This document shows, piece by piece, positions 34,387 to 42,606 of a stretch of 54,564 nucleotides of DNA; the stretch's first letter is position 1; each line of letters begins with the position of its first letter. Position numbers and translations under genes: made by a program. The notes beneath the pieces were generated by a model. It worked only from the letters and a program-made list of their open reading frames with translations, made no database searches and was not told the DNA's origin. Location: IMG/VR virus record IMGVR_UViG_3300032006_002787, positions 1 to 54,564 of that record, one strand, 5' to 3'. Source of the DNA: a virus.

Positions 34387-35472
34387 CTATGAACCTATAA
34401 TTTCTAAAATTGAAGACATGGAGTTATCGTATTTAAATTCTTCCTGAAGCTCAAGACCTTTAGCGTTTTCCTTTCCGACCCTTTCTTCTGCTTCTTTCAT
34501 TGCGTTAATCATATCGCTATCTTCAAAATTATATATATTCCCTACATTGAAGTCCCCTTCTTCTTGAAAAAACATTCCGTCCGCTGCAGGTTCTTTACCA
34601 ACTGGATCAATCATGATTGCATTTGAGGGGTTTGCCCAATCTTTATGAGCCCCACAATTTAACACAATGCTCCATTTCCCTAGTGCTGATGAATTGAACG
34701 CAGGTAAATTCCAGCCTTCTGCGCCACTTAGACCAGATAGATCTATGTCGATAGCATTAAGATAATCATTAACTTGCGAGTTTTTAGGGAGAAAAGGTAA
34801 GAAATTTATATTCCCTATTCTTTCTCCGTTTGTAGGTTTTAGCAAGAGCTGTTTCATTTGGTCTTCTTTTATGAAGGGATTTGATACGCAGCATGTTAGT
34901 TGGTATTTATAGTTATTTCCATAAGTCTCCGCCCATAGTTTTATTATCTTTTCTGTATGCTTTCGTTTTTCCCATTTTCCCATTAATCCAAAATGAATCT
35001 TATCTTTTAGATATTCTTTATTGGTTTTGTGAAAATCGGGGTCGAAACCTAGGGGTACAAAATGAACATTCTCGCACCCTTTCCTTTTGAATAAGTCAGC
35101 CGCGCAGCTGCTACTAAAGATTACCTTATCTTGTAGGTTGACTAGGTTAACCTCTGTCTCTGTTGGGTTGTCAAGCTCGTAAAATGTATATAAAGTTTGA
35201 TTTCGAGTTATTCTATTTTCTGAGCCATTTATGTGCCACATTTGAATCGTGGGGGAGTCTGAACTAACCTTACGAAATCTAGAGTCAACCCCTTCTTGGA
35301 GCCAAGCCCTAAAATCTTGAGGCAGTAAATCAAATGCAGAAAGGTCCCCCTTTTCTCCTATGGGAAAAATAGAGACTTCCTTTTTTAAGTTCCTAAGAGA
35401 TCTTAAGAAATTTAAAGAAACGTTCCCAAATGAAAGGGAATTTAGGGGACCTTTGAATACAATATTGTCCAT
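34387..35472 (-). CDS. GT-B glycosyltransferase
   Basis: A 361-residue glycosyltransferase. The C-terminal half has the GT4-like pattern: IHFGLMGKWEKRKHTEKIIK, NINFLPFLP, and the donor-binding block DIDLSGLSGAEGWNLPAF. The N-terminal half lacks a signal peptide. It shares one base with the stop of the SSB gene (TAATG) and is last in the operon that includes the dNMP kinase and sigma factor. The sugar donor is unknown. Confidence 0.8.
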   Translation of the reverse strand: MDNIVFKGPLNSLSFGNVSLNFLRSLRNLKKEVSIFPIGEKGDLSAFDLLPQDFRAWLQEGVDSRFRKVSSDSPTIQMWHINGSENRITRNQTLYTFYELDNPTETEVNLVNLQDKVIFSSSCAADLFKRKGCENVHFVPLGFDPDFHKTNKEYLKDKIHFGLMGKWEKRKHTEKIIKLWAETYGNNYKYQLTCCVSNPFIKEDQMKQLLLKPTNGERIGNINFLPFLPKNSQVNDYLNAIDIDLSGLSGAEGWNLPAFNSSALGKWSIVLNCGAHKDWANPSNAIMIDPVGKEPAADGMFFQEEGDFNVGNIYNFEDSDMINAMKEAEERVGKENAKGLELQEEFKYDNSMSSILEIIGS

Positions 35473-35855
35473 TAAAATGGAATCTCTTCTAAAACTTCAT
35501 CCTCTGTCTTTTTATTCTCTTGAGAATCTTTCGTTTGCTCCGAATCCTTTTGGTCACTGAGGAAATGAACCCTTTCTGCGGCGCAGAATAGTTTGGTTCG
35601 TTTTTCCTGTTCCTTGGTTTCCCATCTTTTAAGTTCGAGCCTACCTTCCACGATAACCTTGCGCCCCTTTTCAAGGAATTTACTACAATTGTCCGCAAGC
35701 TTGTTCCAAGCTTCTACGTCAATATAGGTTGGTTCATTCTCCTTATATGGGTTATTGATAGCTATGCCGAATTTACAGACGGTGTACTTTTCGTTGATGT
35801 TTGAGGATTCTGGATCCCTGGTGAGGTTTCCTTCTGCTATGAATTTATTTAACAT
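35472..35855 (-). CDS. ssb: Single-stranded DNA-binding protein
   Basis: A 127-residue SSB. The N-terminal 100 residues form the OB fold with familiar blocks (NKFIAEGNLTRDPE, YIDVEAWNKLADNCSKFL, GRKVIVEGRLELKRWE). A disordered acidic tail ends in EEIPF, matching the conserved DDIPF tip that recruits partner proteins. It belongs to the operon dNMP kinase, sigma factor, SSB, and overlaps the sigma gene by 11 bases. It should coat ssDNA at forks and recombination intermediates. Confidence 0.92.
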   Translation of the reverse strand: MLNKFIAEGNLTRDPESSNINEKYTVCKFGIAINNPYKENEPTYIDVEAWNKLADNCSKFLEKGRKVIVEGRLELKRWETKEQEKRTKLFCAAERVHFLSDQKDSEQTKDSQENKKTEDEVLEEIPF

Positions 35856-36456
35856 AATTTATAATTTCCTTGTTAAGGGTTTGTTTTACATATGAAATCG
35901 CTGCATTATGAATATTTATGCAACCTTGAATACTTAGGCCCATTTCTTTTGCCACATCTTTCCAGGGCATAAGTTTATTTTGTTTTCCCTCTTCATATCT
36001 TAAATTAAAGATTCTTCCCACACGATTATCCTTGTGTTCTTTTACTATTTCTAGTATTTTTTCATAAGAGTCGATATCTAATGATTCTTTCGGATCTGGT
36101 GCGTGAGTCTTCATTAAAAATTCGAGGTTATTGTATTTGTGATTGAAGATTTTAGATTGCTTTTTGTGTTTATTGTAAGTATTTAAACATAACCATCTCG
36201 CTTCATTTCCTAGGAATGTAGAAAATTTTGTTTTCTTTGATGGGTTGTATTTAAGTGCTGCTTGATAAATATAGTAATCCTTTTCCTGTATTAGTTCTAA
36301 ACCAAATTTCAGAAAGTTCGATCGTTCGAAATGAGATGTTACTATGGATATAAAAATTCCACTATGTCTCAGGATCAATTCTTTGATCGCAGAATCTGCG
36401 GCGTTATTGTCCTTAACGTTTTGGACTAATTGGTTATCTGTAAGTTTTTTAGGCAT
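35845..36456 (-). CDS. Phage RNA polymerase sigma factor
   Basis: A 203-residue sigma70-family protein. Region 2 is seen around residues 60-110 (the AALKYNPSKKTKFSTFLGNE block is the -10-recognition and core-binding type), and region 4 around 140-195 (RIFNLRYEEGK, WKDVAKEMGLS, a helix-turn-helix for -35 contact). No region 1.1 or 3 is visible. The size is near that of T4 gp55, the late sigma factor. It starts inside the end of the dNMP kinase gene (31-base overlap). It is the obvious candidate to read the GTG-TANNNN promoters described here. Confidence 0.83.
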   Translation of the reverse strand: MPKKLTDNQLVQNVKDNNAADSAIKELILRHSGIFISIVTSHFERSNFLKFGLELIQEKDYYIYQAALKYNPSKKTKFSTFLGNEARWLCLNTYNKHKKQSKIFNHKYNNLEFLMKTHAPDPKESLDIDSYEKILEIVKEHKDNRVGRIFNLRYEEGKQNKLMPWKDVAKEMGLSIQGCINIHNAAISYVKQTLNKEIINYVK

Positions 36457-37004
36457 TGTTTTACTATTGATCTACATTCCTCTATATCCTCGAAGGTATC
36501 CCAATTGATTAATTGATCTGCGCACTCCATTAATAGGGGATCGCTTTCCTCTTCTTCATTGTTAGATGGAGGAAGGAGGGTAGGCTGGCCATCAAGTGAG
36601 ATTGTCCTTGAAATATGAATTAGTTTCCCACCGAGACTGTGAATCCAGTCTGCTTCATTTCTATATCTCACATCCGTGACTACAGGCAGTACTTCATCTT
36701 TAATATAAGATCTTGCATCTTCTTCAATCTTTTTTATCCAGCAAGATGAGTCAAGCTTCCTTCTTAAGTGAGTTCCATAGGTTACTAAAAAAGGTCTAAT
36801 AACTTCCTTTTCCTTTGGGTCGTTAGTAAAAGGAGATATTCCTATATTTTTAACTAAAAACTCTCTGCACTCATCCTTGAGTGCATCTGCAAATGCCAAC
36901 CTGCGGGCACCTATTCTTGAAGAGATAAATGAATAGAAGGTGTCTTTTCCGCTTCTAGCGACTCCTGAAATTCCTAAGATTGAAGGCTTATGATTCATCT
37001 TCAT
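36426..37004 (-). CDS. Deoxynucleoside monophosphate kinase
   Basis: A 192-residue P-loop kinase. GVARSGKDTF at about residues 14-23 is the phosphate-binding loop, and the rest (ARRLAFADALKDE, TDVRYRNEADWI) fits T4 gp1-type dNMP kinases. Expected role: phosphorylation of dNMPs to dNDPs for phage DNA synthesis. The exact start is open: the two closest Met codons are at 37004 and 36998, with others upstream inside the preceding gene. It overlaps both neighbours, indicating a coupled operon. Confidence 0.82.
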   Translation of the reverse strand: MKMNHKPSILGISGVARSGKDTFYSFISSRIGARRLAFADALKDECREFLVKNIGISPFTNDPKEKEVIRPFLVTYGTHLRRKLDSSCWIKKIEEDARSYIKDEVLPVVTDVRYRNEADWIHSLGGKLIHISRTISLDGQPTLLPPSNNEEEESDPLLMECADQLINWDTFEDIEECRSIVKQCLKNLQITN

Positions 37005-37305
37005 TGTAAAGATCCAGCGCCTGATCAAATGATTCTGCTAGATCATCCATTCCCGCCAAGATCAGGACCGCCTTGGTCGGTATGAATGTATAGCTGGCGG
37101 AAGTTGTTATCTCTGTAAGTGTTGAGGTGATATCCATACATCCAATTGTAGGGGACAGTTGGGTTTTTGTTCCAAATTTCTCAAAAATACTAGAAATTGC
37201 TAGTATGCAAGCATCATTTCTTGTAGGAGCCTTTATTGCCATTTCCCAGTTACCTGAAGTTATGGCATAAAGTCGGTCGGAATCGGATTCTAGTTTTAAT
37301 ATCAT
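36988..37305 (-). CDS. Small unknown protein heading the sigma-factor operon
   Basis: A 105-residue protein with no recognised family (MILKLESDSDRLYAI start, alternating beta and helix, acidic C-terminus). The ATG at 37305 is chosen over an upstream codon because a consensus promoter ends 7 bases before it. It is first in the operon with dNMP kinase, sigma factor and SSB, so it may be an early regulator or nucleotide-metabolism protein. Confidence 0.65.
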   Translation of the reverse strand: MILKLESDSDRLYAITSGNWEMAIKAPTRNDACILAISSIFEKFGTKTQLSPTIGCMDITSTLTEITTSASYTFIPTKAVLILAGMDDLAESFDQALDLYNEDES

Positions 37306-37312
37306 GGCTCCT

Positions 37313-37341
37313 ATAATACAACATATATCCAATAATGTCAA
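37313..37341 (-). promoter_or_regulatory. Sigma70-type promoter for the sigma-factor operon
   Basis: TTGACA (37336-37341), 17-bp spacer, TATTAT (37313-37318), then AGGAGCC (7 bases) before the ATG at 37305. The AGGAG inside the last 7 bases would mostly be lost if transcription starts at the ATG. Confidence 0.85.
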
Positions 37342-37412
37342 GGATAAATTCTGTTTAAAGATGCTTCTTATCTAAAGGTTACTATTTAAATAATATTTAT
37401 ATTAATACATGA

Positions 37413-37445
37413 TTGAATTTTCACACTACGGCGTTTGAATTTTCA
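37413..37445 (+). repeat. 11-bp direct repeat at two-turn spacing, candidate operator
   Basis: TTGAATTTTCA occurs at 37413-37423 and 37435-37445, 22 bases apart (about two helical turns), ending 9 bases before the -35 box of the rightward promoter. This spacing suits two protein dimers on one face of the helix. The winged-helix product of the next gene is the natural candidate binder. Confidence 0.6.
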
Positions 37446-37454
37446 AACTTAGAC

Positions 37455-37483
37455 TTGACAATTTTATTTTAGAATGATAGTAT
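37455..37483 (+). promoter_or_regulatory. Sigma70-type promoter for the glycan operon
   Basis: TTGACA (37455-37460), 17-bp spacer, TAGTAT (37478-37483), then 6 bases to the ATG at 37490. A leaderless mRNA is predicted. Confidence 0.83.
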
Positions 37484-37489
37484 AGAACA

Positions 37490-37801
37490 ATGCAAAAGTT
37501 TATAGCTGTTCCATGGAAGATTCAAGAAGACGTGATTAAGGGGAAACTAATAGGCACCGATCTTGCGGTTTTCATGCACCTCGCCTCAAAATGTGGTCAC
37601 GGAGAAAGGATATTCACATCGAGAGAGTCCATACAAAAGGCAATGGGAGGGATCTCCCTCAGTAGAGTTGCAGATAGTTTAGGAAGACTTAATAAGGCGG
37701 GTCACATTGAGAGAAAAAGATTAAATGGCACAACCTCAACGAGGTTACTCACGTTCGTGAAAGACGCAAGACACATCTACATCAAGGGGAAGATAAGTTG
37801 A
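37490..37801 (+). CDS. Winged-helix DNA-binding protein
   Basis: A 103-residue protein with a helix-turn-helix/winged-helix plan: helices at about 23-36 (GTDLAVFMHLASKCG), 44-53 and 57-70 (SLSRVADSLGRLNKAG), then a wing (HIERKRLN, STRLLTFV). This resembles HTH_36-type regulators or replication-initiator domains. It is the first gene of the rightward glycan operon, next to the two direct repeats and opposite the sigma-factor operon, so it probably controls one or both promoters. An initiator role is an alternative given the possible origin at this site. Confidence 0.72.
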   Translation: MQKFIAVPWKIQEDVIKGKLIGTDLAVFMHLASKCGHGERIFTSRESIQKAMGGISLSRVADSLGRLNKAGHIERKRLNGTTSTRLLTFVKDARHIYIKGKIS

Positions 37802-38757
37802 AAATTTCAGTCAGAATGGAAGGCGGTCTAGGAGATCACTTTGCGGCAAACCGCTTCATACCAGCAATAAGAGAGAGGCATCCAAATTGTACGATAGATT
37901 TATTTTCAGACACCGAAGGGAATACGGCTCAGTCAGAAATACTAAATAAAATGTGGCCATCTCATTTTAATGAAACTTTTATAATCGAAGAAAAAAAATA
38001 CAAAAATTTCAGAATAAAGTCTACCAACTTTCCAGAAGAGGATCATAGAGGAAATATCAAAAATATTCCAGATGATAAATATAAGACAATGACCGAGGAG
38101 TACGACAAGTTTTATGATCTTCATATCGATTCACTAGAATGGTTGAACCACGATTACGACTGGCTCAAACATTTTTATACTTTTCCGAAGCCAGAAACCT
38201 CAGGGAGGTTAAAGGGAGACTCCTGCTGGTTTCCAGAGAAATTCATATTAGCTCATTTATACGCAAGAGACGATGCGGATTCAAACATGGAGAGCTGGTA
38301 CATAGAAAGATTGCTTAAAAATATAACACAAGAATTTGACGTTATCGTACTCTATGACGACAAATCAGAAGATCAATATAAGGAGCTCATGAAACAAAAA
38401 AATGAAAAGCTTCATTTTATGAGAGAGAGCCTAGTAAACATATTTGATATCGCCTCAAGATGTTCAGCGATGTTTGGAATTGATTCGGGAATCAGGTTTA
38501 TACCATACCATTACGGAAAGCCAGTATTTACATTCTCAAAATACTGCAAGGAGTACGGCGTTGTTCAGTACTCGTATTTAATTCGATGGCTCTTCAACGA
38601 CAGGTATGTATTTCCGCTCCATTACGAAGTGACCAGTGCAGCCAAAATTCTAAAAAACTGCTTAAAAAATCCAGCCTACCGACTCTACCCCCACCTCCTC
38701 GACGACATCGAAAGACTTGTCGCCCAGAGAGATATAACAGAATATATAACAGAATGA
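37798..38757 (+). CDS. GT9-like (heptosyltransferase-type) glycosyltransferase
   Basis: A 319-residue protein starting with TTG in a 4-base TTGA overlap with the previous stop. The N-terminus (EGGLGDHFAANRFIPAIRE) is the GxGD-type opening of GT9/heptosyltransferase families, and CSAMFGIDSGIRFIPYHYGKP near 225-245 is the donor-binding loop. These enzymes add heptose or related sugars to lipopolysaccharide-like acceptors; the real donor here is unknown. Confidence 0.75.
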   Translation: MKISVRMEGGLGDHFAANRFIPAIRERHPNCTIDLFSDTEGNTAQSEILNKMWPSHFNETFIIEEKKYKNFRIKSTNFPEEDHRGNIKNIPDDKYKTMTEEYDKFYDLHIDSLEWLNHDYDWLKHFYTFPKPETSGRLKGDSCWFPEKFILAHLYARDDADSNMESWYIERLLKNITQEFDVIVLYDDKSEDQYKELMKQKNEKLHFMRESLVNIFDIASRCSAMFGIDSGIRFIPYHYGKPVFTFSKYCKEYGVVQYSYLIRWLFNDRYVFPLHYEVTSAAKILKNCLKNPAYRLYPHLLDDIERLVAQRDITEYITE

Positions 38758-39545
38758 AAGTAGCTTTATGTTTTAGTGGCAAGCTTGGAGACTGGGACCA
38801 GTGCACGGATTCCATTCTTCAAAATATAATTACCCCGCTCAAGCCAGATATCTTTCTAGTAACATGGGATGACGAAGACTATCAAAGCTTCGTGCAATTC
38901 TACAAACCAAAAAAATGGAAAACATTTAATTTTAAAGAAAAAAAAGAATCTTTAGACAATTTAACCTTCGACGTGGTACAGCAACCAAATGCAGGACTTA
39001 TCCCAATGCTGTATAATCTGCACGCCTGCAGCAGCTTAAGGACGCAGTACGAGCACGCAGCCAAAATTAAGTACGACCTAATAATAAGAATGCGCCCAGA
39101 CTTAATGATCCTTGAGCAAATTAAAAAACATGAAATAGACGATTGCATAAAAAACAACATAATCAGATTACCATATTTCGAGAGCACTAATATTTATAAT
39201 CATGAAGAGGAGATGGCTAAAGAATTTAGCTTCAGCTTTGTATACGACAAAGCATCACTACCAGAACAGATAAATGATCAAATAGCAATTGGGCCACACA
39301 AAGCTATGCTTAAATACATGACCGCATCAACTCGCGCAAGAGAAGCGATCAACTACTTATGGAATGAAGGCTATCCAGAATACATGATCAAGGTGCCAGA
39401 ATCGGTTTTCACGACTTGCTTAAAATTAAACAACTGCAAATATAAACAACTCACAGGAACAAACTCCTTTGGAAACATACAAACCATCCTTCATAAAGAT
39501 GGCAAAAAATGGCATACAGCAGGACACAACTCAATACAACAATGA
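38754..39545 (+). CDS. Probable glycosyltransferase
   Basis: A 263-residue protein. The ATG at 38754 overlaps the previous stop by 4 bases (ATGA). MKVALCFSGKLGDW and ILQNIITPLKPDIFLVTWDDE match the start of a group of phage and capsule-cluster glycosyltransferase-like proteins, and YDLIIRMRPDLMI is the conserved middle block. No DXD is obvious. Context strongly supports a role in glycan assembly. Confidence 0.65.
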   Translation: MKVALCFSGKLGDWDQCTDSILQNIITPLKPDIFLVTWDDEDYQSFVQFYKPKKWKTFNFKEKKESLDNLTFDVVQQPNAGLIPMLYNLHACSSLRTQYEHAAKIKYDLIIRMRPDLMILEQIKKHEIDDCIKNNIIRLPYFESTNIYNHEEEMAKEFSFSFVYDKASLPEQINDQIAIGPHKAMLKYMTASTRAREAINYLWNEGYPEYMIKVPESVFTTCLKLNNCKYKQLTGTNSFGNIQTILHKDGKKWHTAGHNSIQQ

Positions 39546-40384
39546 AAATATATCTTTGCGCAATAACACAAAACGAAAAAGAAAATATGGATGAGCTTAC
39601 TCGAGAAATCCATAAAGATCTAGATGGACTAATTATCGTAGACGGTGGGTCTACGGATGGAACTGTTGAGTTAATGAAAAAGCGCGAAGGTAATGGCGCG
39701 GTAGTTCATAGAAAATGGACCAACGACCATGACTTTCAAATGAATGAATTCCTAAGGCAGGGCCCAATGAAAAACGGAGACTGGTTTATCTTAAGAGATT
39801 CTACAGAAAGGTTAAATCCTGACTTCACAAAAAAATGTCACGATTTATGCGCAAGGTTCGACAGAGCAGGAATCCAAACTGTATACGATAGAAGCAAGAT
39901 CCTAATGGCAAGATACTATGACGATCAATTTTTTCTAGGTTCGCCGCATTGGGGATTACAAGGTCAAAGACAGAAGATTATTCGACTAAGTGACGTGGAA
40001 GGCTTTGAGGATTCCAACAGTTACGGCTGGACCGTTAGAATAAAGAATAGGTCCCCAGAATACAATTATCGCCATCAATTAAAATACTATTATGTTTATG
40101 GAAGGTCCAATCATATGCTTCTTGGAAATGAGGAAAACAAAGAGGAATACTTTAGGCTAGAAACGCAAAGACAGAGGTTCAGAAAAATATGCGAAGAAAA
40201 ATATAAATTAAATCATACAATAAAAGACCTAGAATCTTTTTTGTCAACAAACAAATGGCATAAAGATAATGAATTTATAGAAATAATAAACGACGAAAGA
40301 ATTCTATCAAAATTTTACAGGAACGCTATATTAAATGAAAGCCCCGATAGTATTAACAGCACACAATCGCCCAGAATACCTTAA
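39542..40384 (+). CDS. Family 2-type glycosyltransferase
   Basis: A 280-residue GT-A protein. LIIVDGGSTDGTVELM at about residues 31-46 is the GT2 nucleotide-binding signature and WFILRDSTERLNP fills the place of the DXD metal site. The start overlaps the previous gene by 4 bases. The acceptor is unknown. Confidence 0.8.
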   Translation: MKIYLCAITQNEKENMDELTREIHKDLDGLIIVDGGSTDGTVELMKKREGNGAVVHRKWTNDHDFQMNEFLRQGPMKNGDWFILRDSTERLNPDFTKKCHDLCARFDRAGIQTVYDRSKILMARYYDDQFFLGSPHWGLQGQRQKIIRLSDVEGFEDSNSYGWTVRIKNRSPEYNYRHQLKYYYVYGRSNHMLLGNEENKEEYFRLETQRQRFRKICEEKYKLNHTIKDLESFLSTNKWHKDNEFIEIINDERILSKFYRNAILNESPDSINSTQSPRIP

Positions 40385-41240
40385 GTTGGTTATTGACTCT
40401 CTAGCTGGTCAATGCGACGACAGGGATACCTTTTGTTTTATAGACGGGCCCCGCTTCAAAGAGGATGTAGATAAGGTTATTGAGTGTTACGAGATATGTA
40501 AGAATGACTTACCCAATGCTCAAACCTTTTGTGCCAACCAGAATTTAGGAGTCGCCTTCTTAATGAAAGCTGCGAGAGAAAAAGCCTTCGAAGAAAATGA
40601 CTTCCTGATATTAATAGAAGACGATTCCGTACTTCAACCCCATTACATCAGACAGCTCGATATGCTTATTGATAAATTTAGAGATGACGAGCGAGTAGCT
40701 ATGATAAATTGCTTCGGAGAACACCACCGCTCAAAGACATCACATAGGTATTCCTACATTAACTATACGGATGACCTTGATCTTAAAACCCCCTACAGAG
40801 AACAGGAGGAGAATAAAGACAAGTTAATCCTTATGGATCATCTCTGGGCTTACGCAATGAGAAAAAGTTCATATGAAAAAATATACGATATAATGGAGGG
40901 GTACTGGCAGTTGCTACCTCAAGAATATAGAGCCAGGCCGCATCAATTAATACATGAGCATATGTCTAAATTTGGAATAGATCCAAATAAAATAGTTTCC
41001 AGCCAAGACTCATGTACCTCTTCGGCATTCGCCGCAAGAGGAATGATTAAGCTCTCGACGTTTACGAATAACTTTGAATATATAGGAGCTACTGGAGAGC
41101 ATAGCAGGCCAGAGTTCTTCAAGAAGGCGGGTTGGGACGATCAAGATGTCTATGACAAATATCAAGACGACTTCATTTGGAACGAAAAAGTTTATTTAGA
41201 AATAGAACAACATATAAAAAAGAAATATTTAAAATGTTAA
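40335..41240 (+). CDS. GT-A glycosyltransferase (GNT-I / GT2-like)
   Basis: A 301-residue protein. PIVLTAHNRPEYLKLVIDSL opens the GT-A fold, and LILIEDDSVLQPHYI holds the EDD metal-binding triad typical of GNT-I-like and many GT2 enzymes. It overlaps the previous gene by 50 bases. Confidence 0.8.
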   Translation: MKAPIVLTAHNRPEYLKLVIDSLAGQCDDRDTFCFIDGPRFKEDVDKVIECYEICKNDLPNAQTFCANQNLGVAFLMKAAREKAFEENDFLILIEDDSVLQPHYIRQLDMLIDKFRDDERVAMINCFGEHHRSKTSHRYSYINYTDDLDLKTPYREQEENKDKLILMDHLWAYAMRKSSYEKIYDIMEGYWQLLPQEYRARPHQLIHEHMSKFGIDPNKIVSSQDSCTSSAFAARGMIKLSTFTNNFEYIGATGEHSRPEFFKKAGWDDQDVYDKYQDDFIWNEKVYLEIEQHIKKKYLKC

Positions 41241-41887
41241 AATACGATATATGCATGGCAACATGGAATCGGCCCAATGCATTAAAACTAACCCTAGATA
41301 CCCTGCTATGCAGTGACTTATCACGATGCAACAAAATCTATATTCACGACGACCACTCAACCAATCAGGATACACTAGATCTACTAGCTTCGCTTAGCTG
41401 CCACGAAAAAATCAAAATATTTAGACAGCCCCAAAACTTAAAGCCTAAAGAAAATACAAGCATGTGCATGAAGGCGTCAACAACAGAAGAGTTAGTAATA
41501 ATAGGATCCGACTCAAAATTCAACAAAAACTGGCTGAATAAAATGCACGAAATAAAAGAAAAAGCTTCCCGCCTAGGAAACTGGGGAGCAGTAAGCGTTA
41601 CGAATTTTAAAAATCACAAAGTAATAAAAAAACTCGAAGAAGATTTTGTACTAAAAAATAGCATATCCAGTTTTGCTACAATGTACAGAAGAGAAATACT
41701 CAACATGCTCTACGAGGAGGGCGAGGCAAAGACATGGAAGAGGGGGTATGACTGGATGTACTCAGATAAGTGCGTAAGCCTAGGACTCCCAATATACTCC
41801 ACCAACCACTCATATGTAAGCCACGTCCTCCATCAAGGAGAGGGCGGAATACATGGACACGTTAAAGAATTTAGCTTCATAGAATGA
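41234..41887 (+). CDS. Family 2-type glycosyltransferase
   Basis: A 217-residue GT-A protein starting MLKYDICMATWNRPNALKL, with IYIHDDHSTNQDT as the nucleotide-binding loop and IIGSDSKFNKNW as the metal-site region. The start lies 7 bases before the end of the upstream gene. It is shorter than usual GT2 enzymes and lacks a C-terminal extension. Confidence 0.78.
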   Translation: MLKYDICMATWNRPNALKLTLDTLLCSDLSRCNKIYIHDDHSTNQDTLDLLASLSCHEKIKIFRQPQNLKPKENTSMCMKASTTEELVIIGSDSKFNKNWLNKMHEIKEKASRLGNWGAVSVTNFKNHKVIKKLEEDFVLKNSISSFATMYRREILNMLYEEGEAKTWKRGYDWMYSDKCVSLGLPIYSTNHSYVSHVLHQGEGGIHGHVKEFSFIE

Positions 41888-42606
41888 TTCCTAAAAAAAT
41901 ATTTACCTCATTCAAACCTAACCTCGGCGAATGCGAGGAGTGCAGGAGAACTATAGAGGAATGGAAAAGCCTTAATGAGAGTTTCGAGGTATTATACTTT
42001 TCAGATGAGGAAGTAGGACAATTCTTTAAAGACTACGAACCAGGTAGAATGGCTTACGATATTCTCAACAACGGAACCTCCATAGCGGATTTCTTCAGGA
42101 TCTGTTACATACATGCAGAAGGCGGAATATGGGTTGATTTTGACATGGCCCCCTTCAGTTTACTAAACCATATTAAGGAATCTTACCTAGAGAATGAGAA
42201 CCTCTTCTTTGATCTAGGCCACAAAAACATAAGCTACATGTTGATATCTGGAGCAGTAAAGAGTAATCTTTTTCAAAAAGCAGTTGAACAAATTGCTGAA
42301 AACATATTTTCCATAAAGGATCAGATTTACGGAAAAAACATATACCCCTCCAAGGTAGGCAGCGGCTCAGACCTAGACATAACGGGACCACATGCATTTC
42401 AAAACTTTATATCAGAAGAATTTGGTATGCGAATATTCGACGGGAACTTCCCTGGGGACAATTACAAGCGCCATTCTTCAAGCGACATGAATTTCTTCTA
42501 TACCCCAGTTTATGGACTAACAAAGAAAACAGAAGCCTACAAGCAACTTCAACAAAAGCATCAACTAAAATATTGGAGAGACCACCTCAAAAGGGAATCA
42601 GCATGA
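41884..42606 (+). CDS. GT32-type glycosyltransferase with DXD sugar-binding region
   Basis: A 240-residue enzyme. MIPKKIFTSFKPN is the GT32/OCH1-like opening, and RICYIHAEGGIWVDFDM contains the GG(I/V)W-x-D-x-D motif that binds a metal-nucleotide sugar. Overlaps of 4 bases on both sides place it firmly in the operon. Confidence 0.82.
   Translation: MIPKKIFTSFKPNLGECEECRRTIEEWKSLNESFEVLYFSDEEVGQFFKDYEPGRMAYDILNNGTSIADFFRICYIHAEGGIWVDFDMAPFSLLNHIKESYLENENLFFDLGHKNISYMLISGAVKSNLFQKAVEQIAENIFSIKDQIYGKNIYPSKVGSGSDLDITGPHAFQNFISEEFGMRIFDGNFPGDNYKRHSSSDMNFFYTPVYGLTKKTEAYKQLQQKHQLKYWRDHLKRESA

Noticed and set aside
36426-37028. Longer start of the dNMP kinase at 37028
   Set aside because: The extra residues lie inside the upstream gene and are not part of the kinase fold; ATGs at 37004 or 36998 are better placed before the P-loop strand.
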